Source of the DNA: Pseudonocardia sp. TRM90224
Lineage (GTDB): Bacteria > Actinomycetota > Actinomycetes > Mycobacteriales > Pseudonocardiaceae
Length of the DNA: 64,000 nucleotides
Assembly: GCF_021245725.1 (NCBI RefSeq)
Contig: NZ_JAJGSX010000026.1
Span: forward strand, 31,229 to 95,228
Direction of reading: 5' to 3'
Below, one piece after another: positions 17,391 through 24,757 of this stretch (positions are counted from its first letter, which is position 1; each line of letters starts with the position of its first letter). The position numbers and the translations under genes are program-made. Under the pieces are notes generated by a model that did not search any database, had not been told where the DNA came from, and worked only from the letters and a program-made list of their open reading frames with translations.

Positions 17391-18086
17391 ATGACCGCTG
17401 GCGGTGAGACGGCGCCGTCGGGCACGCCGACCGACTCCGCGTCCACGACGGTCGCCGAGGTGGTGATCGCGGTGCGCGACGGCATCATGCAGGGTCGCTA
17501 CGCGCCGGGTCAGCGGCTCCCCGAGGTCGATCTCGTGAGCCTGCACCGGGCATCACGGGGTGCCGTGCGCACCGCGCTCGCCCAGCTCGAGAACGAGGGC
17601 ATCGTCGAGCGCGAGCACAACCGCGGCGCGCGGGTGCGCCCGATCTCGCTCGACGAGGCCGTCGAGATCACCGAGGCCCGCGCCGTGCTCGAAGGGCTGT
17701 GCGCGGCCAAGGCGGCCGTCCGGGCCACGAGCGGCGACCGCGACCGGCTCCGCGAGCTCGGCGCAGAGCTGACCGTGGCCGTCGAGAGCGGCGACATCAT
17801 GACCTACAGCAAGGTCAACCAGCTCGTGCACCACGCGGTACGCGACATCGCAGCGCACACGACGGCCGGCACCCTGCTCGACCGGCTCCGCACCCAGAGC
17901 GTGCGCTACCACTACACCGTCGCGCTGTTGCCCGGCCGCCCGAGCGTCGGGCTCCGCGAGCACCTCGACGTGATCGAGACGGTCTGCGCGGGAGATGCGG
18001 ATCTCGCCGAGCAGACCATGCACGCCCACCTGCTCAGCGTGGTCAGCGCGCTGCGCCAGCTCGACGCGAGCTTGCACCAGTGGTGA
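17391..18086 (+). CDS. GntR-family (FadR/FCD) transcriptional regulator
   Basis: 231 residues. The N-terminal winged helix (GRYAPGQRLPEVDLVSLHRA, then SRGAVRTALAQLENEGIVE) is followed by an FCD effector domain (EITEARAVLEGLCAAKAAVR, and later HHAVRDIA and REHLDVIETV with metal-binding-type histidines). ATG at 17391 follows GAGGGGA. It is divergent from the 12-gene aromatic operon and heads the rightward genes, so it is the likely switch for both, responding to an aromatic or dicarboxylic intermediate. Confidence 0.9.
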   Translation: MTAGGETAPSGTPTDSASTTVAEVVIAVRDGIMQGRYAPGQRLPEVDLVSLHRASRGAVRTALAQLENEGIVEREHNRGARVRPISLDEAVEITEARAVLEGLCAAKAAVRATSGDRDRLRELGAELTVAVESGDIMTYSKVNQLVHHAVRDIAAHTTAGTLLDRLRTQSVRYHYTVALLPGRPSVGLREHLDVIETVCAGDADLAEQTMHAHLLSVVSALRQLDASLHQW

Positions 18087-18122
18087 CGCCGTGACCGCCC
18101 GCACCGTCCCAGGAGGCCGGAG

Positions 18123-18173
18123 ATGACCGACCGCATCCACCCGATGATCGACGCGCAGCTCCGGTGCGGGTGA
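18123..18173 (+). CDS. 16-codon open frame with strong Shine-Dalgarno site
   Basis: MTDRIHPMIDAQLRCG, a start codon preceded by GGAGG (18112-18116, 6 bases upstream), ending 6 bases before the start of the muconolactone-isomerase-like gene. It may be a translated leader that couples expression, or the N-terminal scar of a deleted gene. No function is recognisable. Confidence 0.3.
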   Translation: MTDRIHPMIDAQLRCG

Positions 18174-18179
18174 CCGGTC

Positions 18180-18455
18180 ATGGAGTTCCTGGTACGCGCG
18201 GAGAACCGGCTGCCCGTCGACACCCCCGACGAGGAACGGGCCCGGCTGAAGAAGGCCGAACGCTCCCGCGCCGATGAGCTGCGCGCCGTCGGCGCGCTGA
18301 AGCGGCTCTGGCGGGTGCCCGGCCGCAACGCGACCATCGGGCTCTACGAGACCGCCGACGCCACCGAGCTGCACGACGCGCTGGCGTCACTGCCGATGTT
18401 CCCCTGGATGGACATCACCGTCGAGGCGGTCGCGACCCACCCGCAGGAACAGTGA
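18180..18455 (+). CDS. muconolactone delta-isomerase-like protein
   Basis: 91 residues, close to CatC length (about 95). It starts MEFLVRAENRLP and contains the family core EERARLKKAERSRADELRA, LKRLWRVPGR and the closing LPMFPWMDITVEAV. CatC isomerises muconolactone in the ortho-cleavage pathway, but no catB or pca genes are visible here. A related isomerisation on a ring-cleavage product is more likely (inference). It overlaps the next gene as GTGA. Confidence 0.8.
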   Translation: MEFLVRAENRLPVDTPDEERARLKKAERSRADELRAVGALKRLWRVPGRNATIGLYETADATELHDALASLPMFPWMDITVEAVATHPQEQ

Positions 18456-19222
18456 GCGGCGCGATGGAGGCACCGACGTTCGTCCTGCTCCACGGCGCGT
18501 GGCACGGCGGGTGGGTGTGGGAGCGCGTCGCGCCCCTGCTGGCCGCTGCCGGGCACCCGGTGCACGCCCCCACCCTCACCGGCGTGAGCGACCGCGCCCA
18601 CGAACTGCACCGCGCGGTCGGGCTCGACACCCACGCCGACGACGTCGTCACGCTGCTGGACGCGCTGGACCTCACCGACGTCGTGCTGGTCGGGCACAGC
18701 TATGCCGGCCAGGTCGTCACGGCTGTCGCCGACCGCCGCCCGGAGCGGCTGCGCGCGCGGGTCCACCTCGACGCCTTCGTCGGGTGCGACGGCGAGGCCG
18801 CCATCGATCTCCTCCCGCCCACCGTTGCCGGGCACTACCGAGAATCGGTCGCGGGACCGGGCGACGGCTGGCTCATCCCCGTCCGGTCCCTGCAGGTGCT
18901 GGGCGTCACGGACGCCGCGGACCTCGACTGGCTCACCCCCCGCCTCACCCCGCAACCGTGGCGGACCTACACCGACCCGCTCGCGCTCACCGGTGCCCAC
19001 CAGGAAGTGCCGGCCGTGTTCGTCGAGTGCACCGACTGGATGCGGGTGTTCCGCCCGCACGCCGAGCGCGCGGCCGCCGCCGGCTGGCCGGTGCGGGAGG
19101 TGCACACGGGCCACGAGGCCATGGTCACCGCACCGGAGGACCTCGCGGCGGTGCTGCTCGAGATCGCGCGGCAGACCCACGAGCGGCCACCGAGATCCAC
19201 GACGGCCGCCCCCACCTCGTGA
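18452..19222 (+). CDS. alpha/beta-hydrolase (esterase-type)
   Basis: 256 residues. The oxyanion loop is LLHGAWHGGWVWE, the nucleophile elbow is GHSYAG, and the late catalytic histidine is in HTGHEAM. The GTG start overlaps the previous stop. In aromatic clusters such enzymes hydrolyse esters or C-C bonds of ring-cleavage products; an ester of an aromatic acid is also possible. The small HNL/MES-like type fits the HGAWHG opening. Confidence 0.85.
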   Translation: MSGAMEAPTFVLLHGAWHGGWVWERVAPLLAAAGHPVHAPTLTGVSDRAHELHRAVGLDTHADDVVTLLDALDLTDVVLVGHSYAGQVVTAVADRRPERLRARVHLDAFVGCDGEAAIDLLPPTVAGHYRESVAGPGDGWLIPVRSLQVLGVTDAADLDWLTPRLTPQPWRTYTDPLALTGAHQEVPAVFVECTDWMRVFRPHAERAAAAGWPVREVHTGHEAMVTAPEDLAAVLLEIARQTHERPPRSTTAAPTS

Positions 19223-19232
19223 TCGGAGCGAC

Positions 19233-19952
19233 ATGAGCCTTCTGGTGATCAGCGCGCACGCCGGCGACTTCGTCTGGCGGGCGGCGGGCGCGATCGCGCT
19301 GGCGACGTCGCGCGGGGAACGCGCGGTGGTGCTGTGCCTGACCTACGGCGAGCGGGGTGAGTCGGCCGGCGCGTGGCGGGCCGGCAAGACGCTCGAGGAG
19401 ATCAAGGCGATGCGCCACGAGGAGGCCTCGCGGGCTGCGGCGACGTTGGGGGCCGAGATCGAGTTCTGCGACGCGGGCGACTACCCGCTGCGCGAGACCC
19501 CAGAGCTGCTGGACCGGATGGTGCGGCTGTTCCGCGAGGTCGAGCCGACCGTGGTGCTGACCCACCCGCTCGCCGACCCGTACAACGACGACCACCCGAC
19601 CGCCGCCCGGATGGCCCTGCGGGCGCGCGTGCTCGCGCAGGCGATCGGCTACGACGCGCCCGGCGAGCCGCTCGGCGCGCCGCCGGTGTTCTTCTTCGAG
19701 CCCCACCAGCCCGAGCAGTGCGACTTCAAGCCCGACGTGCTGCTCGACATCACGGCGGTGTTCGACGTGAAGCGCAAAGCGATGGAGTGCCTGCCGGCGC
19801 AGCAGCACATGTGGGACTACTACACCGACCTCGCCACGCGACGCGGCGTGCAGGTCAAGCGCAACGCCGGGCCCAACCTCGGGCTCGCCCACTCCACGAT
19901 GGGCGAGGCCTACATGCGCCTGTACCCGCAGGTCACGGACGTGCTGGCATGA
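19233..19952 (+). CDS. galB: PIG-L-fold 4-oxalomesaconate hydratase (GalB-like)
   Basis: 239 residues of the PIG-L/LmbE family. The metal motif is ISAHAGDFVWRAAG in place of the common AHPDDE, as in the GalB branch that hydrates the 4-oxalomesaconate tautomer to 4-carboxy-4-hydroxy-2-oxoadipate. Other family blocks are CLTYGERGES, EEIKAMRHEEA and HPLADPYNDDHPTAAR. ATG at 19233 follows CGGAG. It overlaps the aldolase gene by 4 bases (ATGA), and a PrpF/GalD tautomerase is nearby, so the assignment rests on both motif and context. Confidence 0.85.
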   Translation: MSLLVISAHAGDFVWRAAGAIALATSRGERAVVLCLTYGERGESAGAWRAGKTLEEIKAMRHEEASRAAATLGAEIEFCDAGDYPLRETPELLDRMVRLFREVEPTVVLTHPLADPYNDDHPTAARMALRARVLAQAIGYDAPGEPLGAPPVFFFEPHQPEQCDFKPDVLLDITAVFDVKRKAMECLPAQQHMWDYYTDLATRRGVQVKRNAGPNLGLAHSTMGEAYMRLYPQVTDVLA

Positions 19953-20647
19953 GAGGTGTGATCGTCACCGATCCACCGCGAGCCGAGCTCGCGCAGGTCG
20001 ATGCGCTCGCCCTGCACGGTGTCGCGACAGTGCACGAGGCGCTGGGCCGCACGGGGCTCCTCGGACCGCAGCTGCGGCCGGTCTACCCCGGCGCGCGCAT
20101 CGGCGGCACCGCCGTGACGGTGCTGTGCTGGCCGGGTGACAACCTGATGATCCACGCGGCGATCGAGCAGTGCGGACCCGGTGACGTGCTGGTGGTCACC
20201 ACCACCTCGCCGTCCACCGACGGCTTGTTCGGCGAACTGTTCGCCACCGCGCTGCAGAGCCGAGGAGTGCGCGGCGCGGTGATCGACGCGGGGGTCCGCG
20301 ACGTCGCCGAGCTGCGCGAGATGGGCTTTCCGGCCTGGTCGGTCGCGGTGAGCGCGCAGGGCACGGTCAAGGCCACCGCCGGGTCGGTCAACGTGCCGAT
20401 CGTCGTGGGCCGGCGCACCATCACCCCCGGCGACGCGATCCTCGCCGACGAGGACGGCGTGCTGTGCGTGGCCCGCACGGAGGTGCCCACGGCCCTGGCC
20501 GCGGCGCAGGCGCGCACGGAGAAGGAACAGGCCACCCGCGAGGCATTCCGGGCGGGCGAGCTCGGCCTCGACCGCTACGGCCTGCGCGCCACGCTGGCGG
20601 AGCTCGGCGTCAGGTACGTGACCGCACAGGACGCCGAGCGCGAGTAG
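19949..20647 (+). CDS. galC: RraA-like 4-carboxy-4-hydroxy-2-oxoadipate aldolase (GalC-like)
   Basis: 232 residues of the RraA/class II HMG-CHA aldolase family. The signature G-x20-R-D region is visible in GVRGAVIDAGVRDVAELREM, where R and D bind phosphate or pyruvate and the metal. It cleaves 4-carboxy-4-hydroxy-2-oxoadipate to pyruvate and oxaloacetate and often decarboxylates oxaloacetate. ATG overlaps the galB stop. It is the last gene of this rightward set and is convergent with the O-demethylase, 30 bases away. Confidence 0.87.
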   Translation: MRGVIVTDPPRAELAQVDALALHGVATVHEALGRTGLLGPQLRPVYPGARIGGTAVTVLCWPGDNLMIHAAIEQCGPGDVLVVTTTSPSTDGLFGELFATALQSRGVRGAVIDAGVRDVAELREMGFPAWSVAVSAQGTVKATAGSVNVPIVVGRRTITPGDAILADEDGVLCVARTEVPTALAAAQARTEKEQATREAFRAGELGLDRYGLRATLAELGVRYVTAQDAERE

Positions 20648-20677
20648 GCCGTGTCCCGCAGATCAGGCCCCCGCGGA

Positions 20678-22087
20678 TCAAGCTCTGGCTGCTGCCGCCG
20701 TCCGCCACCCCTCGTGGTAGGTCTCGCGCGCCATCGCCGTGTACGGGGCGGGGCTCACGATGGCCCGAACCGCGAGCTGCTCGTGGGGCTGCACGGTCGG
20801 CTTGCTGCTGCCACCGTCGGGCTCGCCCCACACCACCCGCACCTCGGCGCCGAGCGGCACGTCGGGGCGCACCGCTGCGAGCGACAGCGCGGTGCGCTCG
20901 TTGGAGCTGTAGCCCGTGAACAGGGAGAGTCCGATGAGCTCGTCGTCGGCGCTGAGCACCGAGTCGAAGTTGGACGAGCCGTAGTTGGCGTTGGGCAGGT
21001 CGAAGAACTGGTAGCCGGGCCCCTTCAGGTCGACCGGCGCGGCCAGCAGCTTCGCGACGTCCTCGGCGTTCCACGCGAGGGTGACCTTGCGCCGCTGCGT
21101 CGAGGGATCGATGGCGGCGAGCGCGTCCTTGCCGATGAAGTCGTGGTCGAACTTGACGTGCGGGCCGTACCCGAGCTCCCACGGGTTCAGGTAGTAGTCC
21201 TCGATCTTGTCCGAGACGTAGCTGCCGGCCAGGGCGTTCGTGGCCTCGTAGCTGTCGGCGCCCAGCCACTCGCGGTACGGGCGCAGGCCCTCGCTGGTGT
21301 AGATCGCCGGGAGCGGCGAGGGGATCCACCCCGACTCGAGGGTGTTCGAGGAGTAGGCGCGGGATCCGACCGGTTCGATCCCGAACTCGCGGCCCGCCTC
21401 GAGGATGGTCTCGCGCACGCGGTCGTAGCTCTCGTAGGGACCGAAGATCTCGAGACCCGGGGCGCCGGCCATGCCGTGCCGGAGCGTGCGCACCAGCTCG
21501 CCGGCGATGTTCATCGTGCGCATCGTGAAGAACGGCACGTTCTCGACGGGGCCGCCGTTCACCTTCTCGATGACCTGCCAGGCGTTCGGGCCCTGGATCT
21601 GGAAGCGCCACAGCTCGCGCGTGACCGGCTTCCCGTACGGCCGCATGGGCGAGCGGTCGTCCCGGCGCACGTCGACCCGGTAGCCCTGCTGGGCCCGGAA
21701 GGTCAGGTAGTTGGCGACGGGGGCCCGCCCGACGAACACGAACTCCTCGTCGGCGAGGTGGAAGAGGATGCCGTCGCCGATCACCCCGCCTTCGGGGGAC
21801 ACCGGCACGAACTGCTTGGCCTTGTCGACCGGGAAGTTGGCGGTGCTGTTGATTCCGGTCTCGCTGATCAGCCGCAGCGCGTCGGAGCCCGAGATGAACA
21901 GGTTGACCATGTGGTGCGACTGGTCGTAGAGGACCACCGACTCCTGCCACGCGATCTGCTCACGCCGAAAGTTGGTGAACTCGGCCGGCACCACCGGGTA
22001 GACATACGCGCCGAGCTGCGAATTGCGCAGCAGCTCCACCGTGTTCCCTGCCTGGTCCAGCACGTCCTGCAGGTTCTTCGCGCTCAT
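20678..22087 (-). CDS. ligM: tetrahydrofolate-dependent aryl O-demethylase (LigM/DesA-like)
   Basis: 469 residues, matching LigM (vanillate/3-O-methylgallate) and DesA (syringate) demethylases, which have the glycine-cleavage T-protein (GcvT) fold. It starts MSAKNLQDVLDQAGN and contains LRNSQLGAYVYPVVPAEFTN, VLYDQSHHMVNLF and GSRAYSSNTLESGWIP, typical of this branch rather than of GcvT. It transfers the aryl methoxy methyl group to tetrahydrofolate, giving the free phenol. ATG at 22087 matches the LigM N-terminus; the open frame extends to 22237. Exact substrate (vanillate, syringate or 3-O-methylgallate) is not settled. Confidence 0.85.
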   Translation of the reverse strand: MSAKNLQDVLDQAGNTVELLRNSQLGAYVYPVVPAEFTNFRREQIAWQESVVLYDQSHHMVNLFISGSDALRLISETGINSTANFPVDKAKQFVPVSPEGGVIGDGILFHLADEEFVFVGRAPVANYLTFRAQQGYRVDVRRDDRSPMRPYGKPVTRELWRFQIQGPNAWQVIEKVNGGPVENVPFFTMRTMNIAGELVRTLRHGMAGAPGLEIFGPYESYDRVRETILEAGREFGIEPVGSRAYSSNTLESGWIPSPLPAIYTSEGLRPYREWLGADSYEATNALAGSYVSDKIEDYYLNPWELGYGPHVKFDHDFIGKDALAAIDPSTQRRKVTLAWNAEDVAKLLAAPVDLKGPGYQFFDLPNANYGSSNFDSVLSADDELIGLSLFTGYSSNERTALSLAAVRPDVPLGAEVRVVWGEPDGGSSKPTVQPHEQLAVRAIVSPAPYTAMARETYHEGWRTAAAARA

Positions 22088-22180
22088 GCGCCACCCTCGC
22101 AGATCATCGTCGACAGCGTCGGTCGCAACGCTACGGACGCCGGCGTGTGGGCCGACACGGCAGAAAGGCGGGCCCGCACC

Positions 22181-22193
22181 TGCCACCGTGGCA
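22181..22193. promoter_or_regulatory. 13-bp palindrome between divergent ligM-like and galD-like genes
   Basis: TGCCAC-C-GTGGCA has perfect 6-bp arms. It sits in the 233-bp gap between the divergent O-demethylase (start 22087) and tautomerase (start 22321). A repressor site is plausible, but the regulator is unknown and GC-rich DNA throws up such palindromes by chance. Nothing else in this gap was recognised. Confidence 0.35.
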
Positions 22194-22320
22194 CGGCACC
22201 GGCACGTCATTTGACGTATCCCGCGCGCGACGCGCACGGGTCGGCGATCCCGTCATCCGCGCGGTCCCCCGGGAAGACGCCGAACCTAGCGTTGCGGGTC
22301 TTGGAGGGTGGGCAAATCTG

Positions 22321-23394
22321 ATGGACGGCATCCGGTGCATGCTCCTTCGCGGCGGCACGTCGAAGGGCGCGTACTTCCTGGCCACCGACCTCCCCGACGA
22401 CCCGGCTGCCCGCAACGCCGTGCTGTTGCGGATCATGGGGACACCGGACCCGCGCCAGATCGACGGCATCGGCGGGGCGCAGGTCGTCACCAGCAAGGTC
22501 GCCGTCGTGACCCCGGTCGACGCGCCCGACCGCGATGTCGACTACCTGTTCCTGCAGGTCGGCGTGGGTGAGCCGATCGTCTCGGACCGCCAGAACTGCG
22601 GCAACCTGCTCGCCGGGGTCGGCCAGTTCGCGGTGGAGCGCGGCCTCGTCGCGGCCGGCGCGGAGCGCACGTCGGTCCGCATCAGGATGGTCAACACCGG
22701 CAGCATCGCGGTCGCCACCTTCCCCACACCGGGCAGGCAGGTGGACTACCGCGGCGACACCGCGATCTCCGGGGTTCCCGGCACCGCCGCGCCGGTCGCG
22801 CTCGCCTTCGCCGGCACCGAGGGCTCGGTCTGCGGGCAGCTCCTGCCGACCGGCAACCTCCGCGACGAGATCGGGAACATCGCCGTCACCTGCATCGACA
22901 ACGGCATGCCCGTCGTCGTCGCGCTCGCCACCGACCTGGGCGTCACCGGCTACGAGACCGTCGACGAGCTGGCCGGCGACACCGCGCTGACCGCGCGGAT
23001 CCAGGAACTGCGCTGCCGGGCCGGCACGTTGATGGGCCTCGGCGACGTCCGCGACACGTCGATCCCGAAGACCACGCTGGTCGCGCCACCCAGAGCCGGA
23101 GGTGCGATCAGCACCCGGACGTTCATCCCGCTCGCACCGCACCCGTCGATCGGCGTGCTGGGTGGGGTCAGCGTGGTGACCGCGCTGCTGCTCCCGGGCG
23201 CAGTGGGCCACGACCTGCTCGTCCGACCTGGCTCCGGTCCGCTCGTGGTCGAGCATCCGACCGGGGAGCTCGCGATCGACGTCGAGATCAACAGCGTCGA
23301 CGGTCGACCGCATGTCGTGCGGTCGGCGGTGATCCGCACGGCCCGCAAGCTGTTCGACGGCACCGTCTTCCCCCGTCCCGATGGGAGCCATTGA
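22321..23394 (+). CDS. galD: PrpF-family 4-oxalomesaconate tautomerase (GalD-like)
   Basis: 357 residues. It begins MDGIRCMLLRGGTSKGAYFL, the characteristic PrpF/GalD N-terminus, and includes DRQNCGNLL with the catalytic cysteine and GDVRDTSIPKTTLV. GalD converts the keto and enol tautomers of 4-oxalomesaconate for GalB. ATG at 22321 follows GGAGGGTGGGCA. It overlaps the next gene by one base (TGATG). Aconitate-isomerase PrpF is the alternative, but galB/galC context favours GalD. Confidence 0.87.
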   Translation: MDGIRCMLLRGGTSKGAYFLATDLPDDPAARNAVLLRIMGTPDPRQIDGIGGAQVVTSKVAVVTPVDAPDRDVDYLFLQVGVGEPIVSDRQNCGNLLAGVGQFAVERGLVAAGAERTSVRIRMVNTGSIAVATFPTPGRQVDYRGDTAISGVPGTAAPVALAFAGTEGSVCGQLLPTGNLRDEIGNIAVTCIDNGMPVVVALATDLGVTGYETVDELAGDTALTARIQELRCRAGTLMGLGDVRDTSIPKTTLVAPPRAGGAISTRTFIPLAPHPSIGVLGGVSVVTALLLPGAVGHDLLVRPGSGPLVVEHPTGELAIDVEINSVDGRPHVVRSAVIRTARKLFDGTVFPRPDGSH

Positions 23395-24356
23395 TGCCAG
23401 ACGCCTCGCCCCGACACGAGATCGCCCACCTCGGCCACGTCGAGCTGTTCACCCCGGAGCCCGAGAAGAGCCTCGACTTCTTCGTGCGCGTGCTCGGGCT
23501 GACCGAGAACGGCGCGCGCGGCGACTCGGTCTACCTGCGCACGTGGGACGACTACGAGCACCACAGCCTCAAGCTCACCGCGTCGGCGACGTCGGGGATC
23601 GGTCGCACCGCGTTGCGCGTCTCCAGCGCGGAGGCCCTCGACCGACGGGTCAAGGCGGTCGAGGAGCGTGGGCTCGGCATCGGCTGGGTCGACGGCGACC
23701 TCGGCATCGGGCCGACCTACCTCTGCCACGACCCGGACGGGCACGAGATCGAGCTCTACTGGGAGACCGAGCGCTACCAACCGCCCGAGCACCTCCGCCC
23801 CGCACTCAAGAACCAGGCCCAGGCCTACCCGGCCCGCGGGGTCTGCGTGCGCCGCCTCGACCACGTCAACTACCTGGCGCAGGACCCGGCAGCCAACGGC
23901 GGTGGCTTCGTCTGCGACGCCCTCGGCGCCCGGGTGACCGAGCAGATCCAACTCGACAGCGGGGTCATCTCGGGGCAGTGGACGAACTTCGCCCAGAAGT
24001 CATACGACCTGGTGTACGCCAAGGACAACACCGGCTCCCGTGGCCGGCTGCACCACATCGCCTTCGCCACCGACACCCGTGAGGACATCCTCCGGGCCGC
24101 GGACATCGCGCTCGACAACGGCGTCTTCATCGAGACCGGCCCGCACAAGCACGCGATCCAACAGACGTTCTTCCTCTACGTCTACGAGCCGGGCGGCAAC
24201 CGCATCGAGCTGTGCAACCCGACGGGACGGCTGATCTTCGCGCCGGACTGGGAGCCGATCACCTGGACCGAGGCCGAACGCGCCAAGGGCCAGGCGTGGG
24301 GGCTGAAGACCATCGCGTCGTTCCACACCCACGGCACGCCCCCGGTCGAGCAGTAG
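23394..24356 (+). CDS. class I extradiol ring-cleavage dioxygenase (catechol 2,3-dioxygenase type)
   Basis: 320 residues with two VOC domains. The second holds the Fe(II) ligands: H in RRLDHVNYL, H in GRLHHIAFAT and E in GGNRIELCNP. The length and motifs match catechol 2,3-dioxygenase and related enzymes that open catechols next to the two hydroxyls. It is co-transcribed with galD (1-base overlap). Its presence beside a class III dioxygenase implies that the island can cleave two different diphenol substrates, or that this one acts on a side intermediate. Confidence 0.88.
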   Translation: MPDASPRHEIAHLGHVELFTPEPEKSLDFFVRVLGLTENGARGDSVYLRTWDDYEHHSLKLTASATSGIGRTALRVSSAEALDRRVKAVEERGLGIGWVDGDLGIGPTYLCHDPDGHEIELYWETERYQPPEHLRPALKNQAQAYPARGVCVRRLDHVNYLAQDPAANGGGFVCDALGARVTEQIQLDSGVISGQWTNFAQKSYDLVYAKDNTGSRGRLHHIAFATDTREDILRAADIALDNGVFIETGPHKHAIQQTFFLYVYEPGGNRIELCNPTGRLIFAPDWEPITWTEAERAKGQAWGLKTIASFHTHGTPPVEQ

Positions 24357-24375
24357 CGGCCCGGCGTCCGGCCGC
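24356..24375. terminator. possible hairpin terminator
   Basis: GCGGCC and GGCCGC form a 6-bp stem around an 8-base loop, immediately after the extradiol dioxygenase stop. There is no T-run, as is common in actinomycetes. Weak evidence. Confidence 0.3.
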
Positions 24376-24534
24376 GGCGAGCGCGGATAGAACTCGATCG
24401 TCGTGGCAGCGCTCGGGGGCGTCGGCGCGGAGCTCCTTGACCTTCCCATGGATCCGCGGCCGCGGGAGCAACACCGCGCTGGGGACATCACCGGCCTGGA
24501 ACCGCAGCAGCTCGCGTTCAACATGCACCCGCAG

Positions 24535-24702
24535 CTACTCCCCGGCCCGCGCGCCGAGCTCGCGGTACAGCGTCGCGCGGGAGCGACCTACGACGTCAGC
24601 CACGACGGCAACACCGTGCCCGGAATGGCCGGCTTCTTCGGCTACGGGAAGTTCGCGCTGGTCAGCCTGCTCATCACGGCGGGCGAGCCGAGCTCGGCCC
24701 GA
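24535..24702 (-). pseudogene. HTH remnant in the 400-base gap between the catabolic island and the NRPS cluster
   Basis: The 400 bases between the dioxygenase and the MFS gene have no intact gene. On the minus strand one frame reads LARRDEQADQRELPVAEEAG followed by VAVVADVVGRSRATLYRELG and a stop. The second block looks like the helix-turn-helix at the C-terminus of serine recombinases or similar DNA-binding proteins. No start, catalytic domain or ribosome-binding site goes with it. An opposite-strand frame of 106 codons at 24403-24723 overlaps it and is judged less likely to be real. Tentative. Confidence 0.3.
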
Positions 24703-24757
24703 TCGAGCGGGTGCTCGATGTAATGGCGCAGCAGGAGTTCGACGGTCACCGGGGGCG

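Noticed and set aside
24403..24723. A 106-codon plus-strand frame in the gap before the MFS gene
   Set aside because: No start signal or family resemblance was found. The opposite strand of the same bases gives a better HTH-like reading, itself only tentative.
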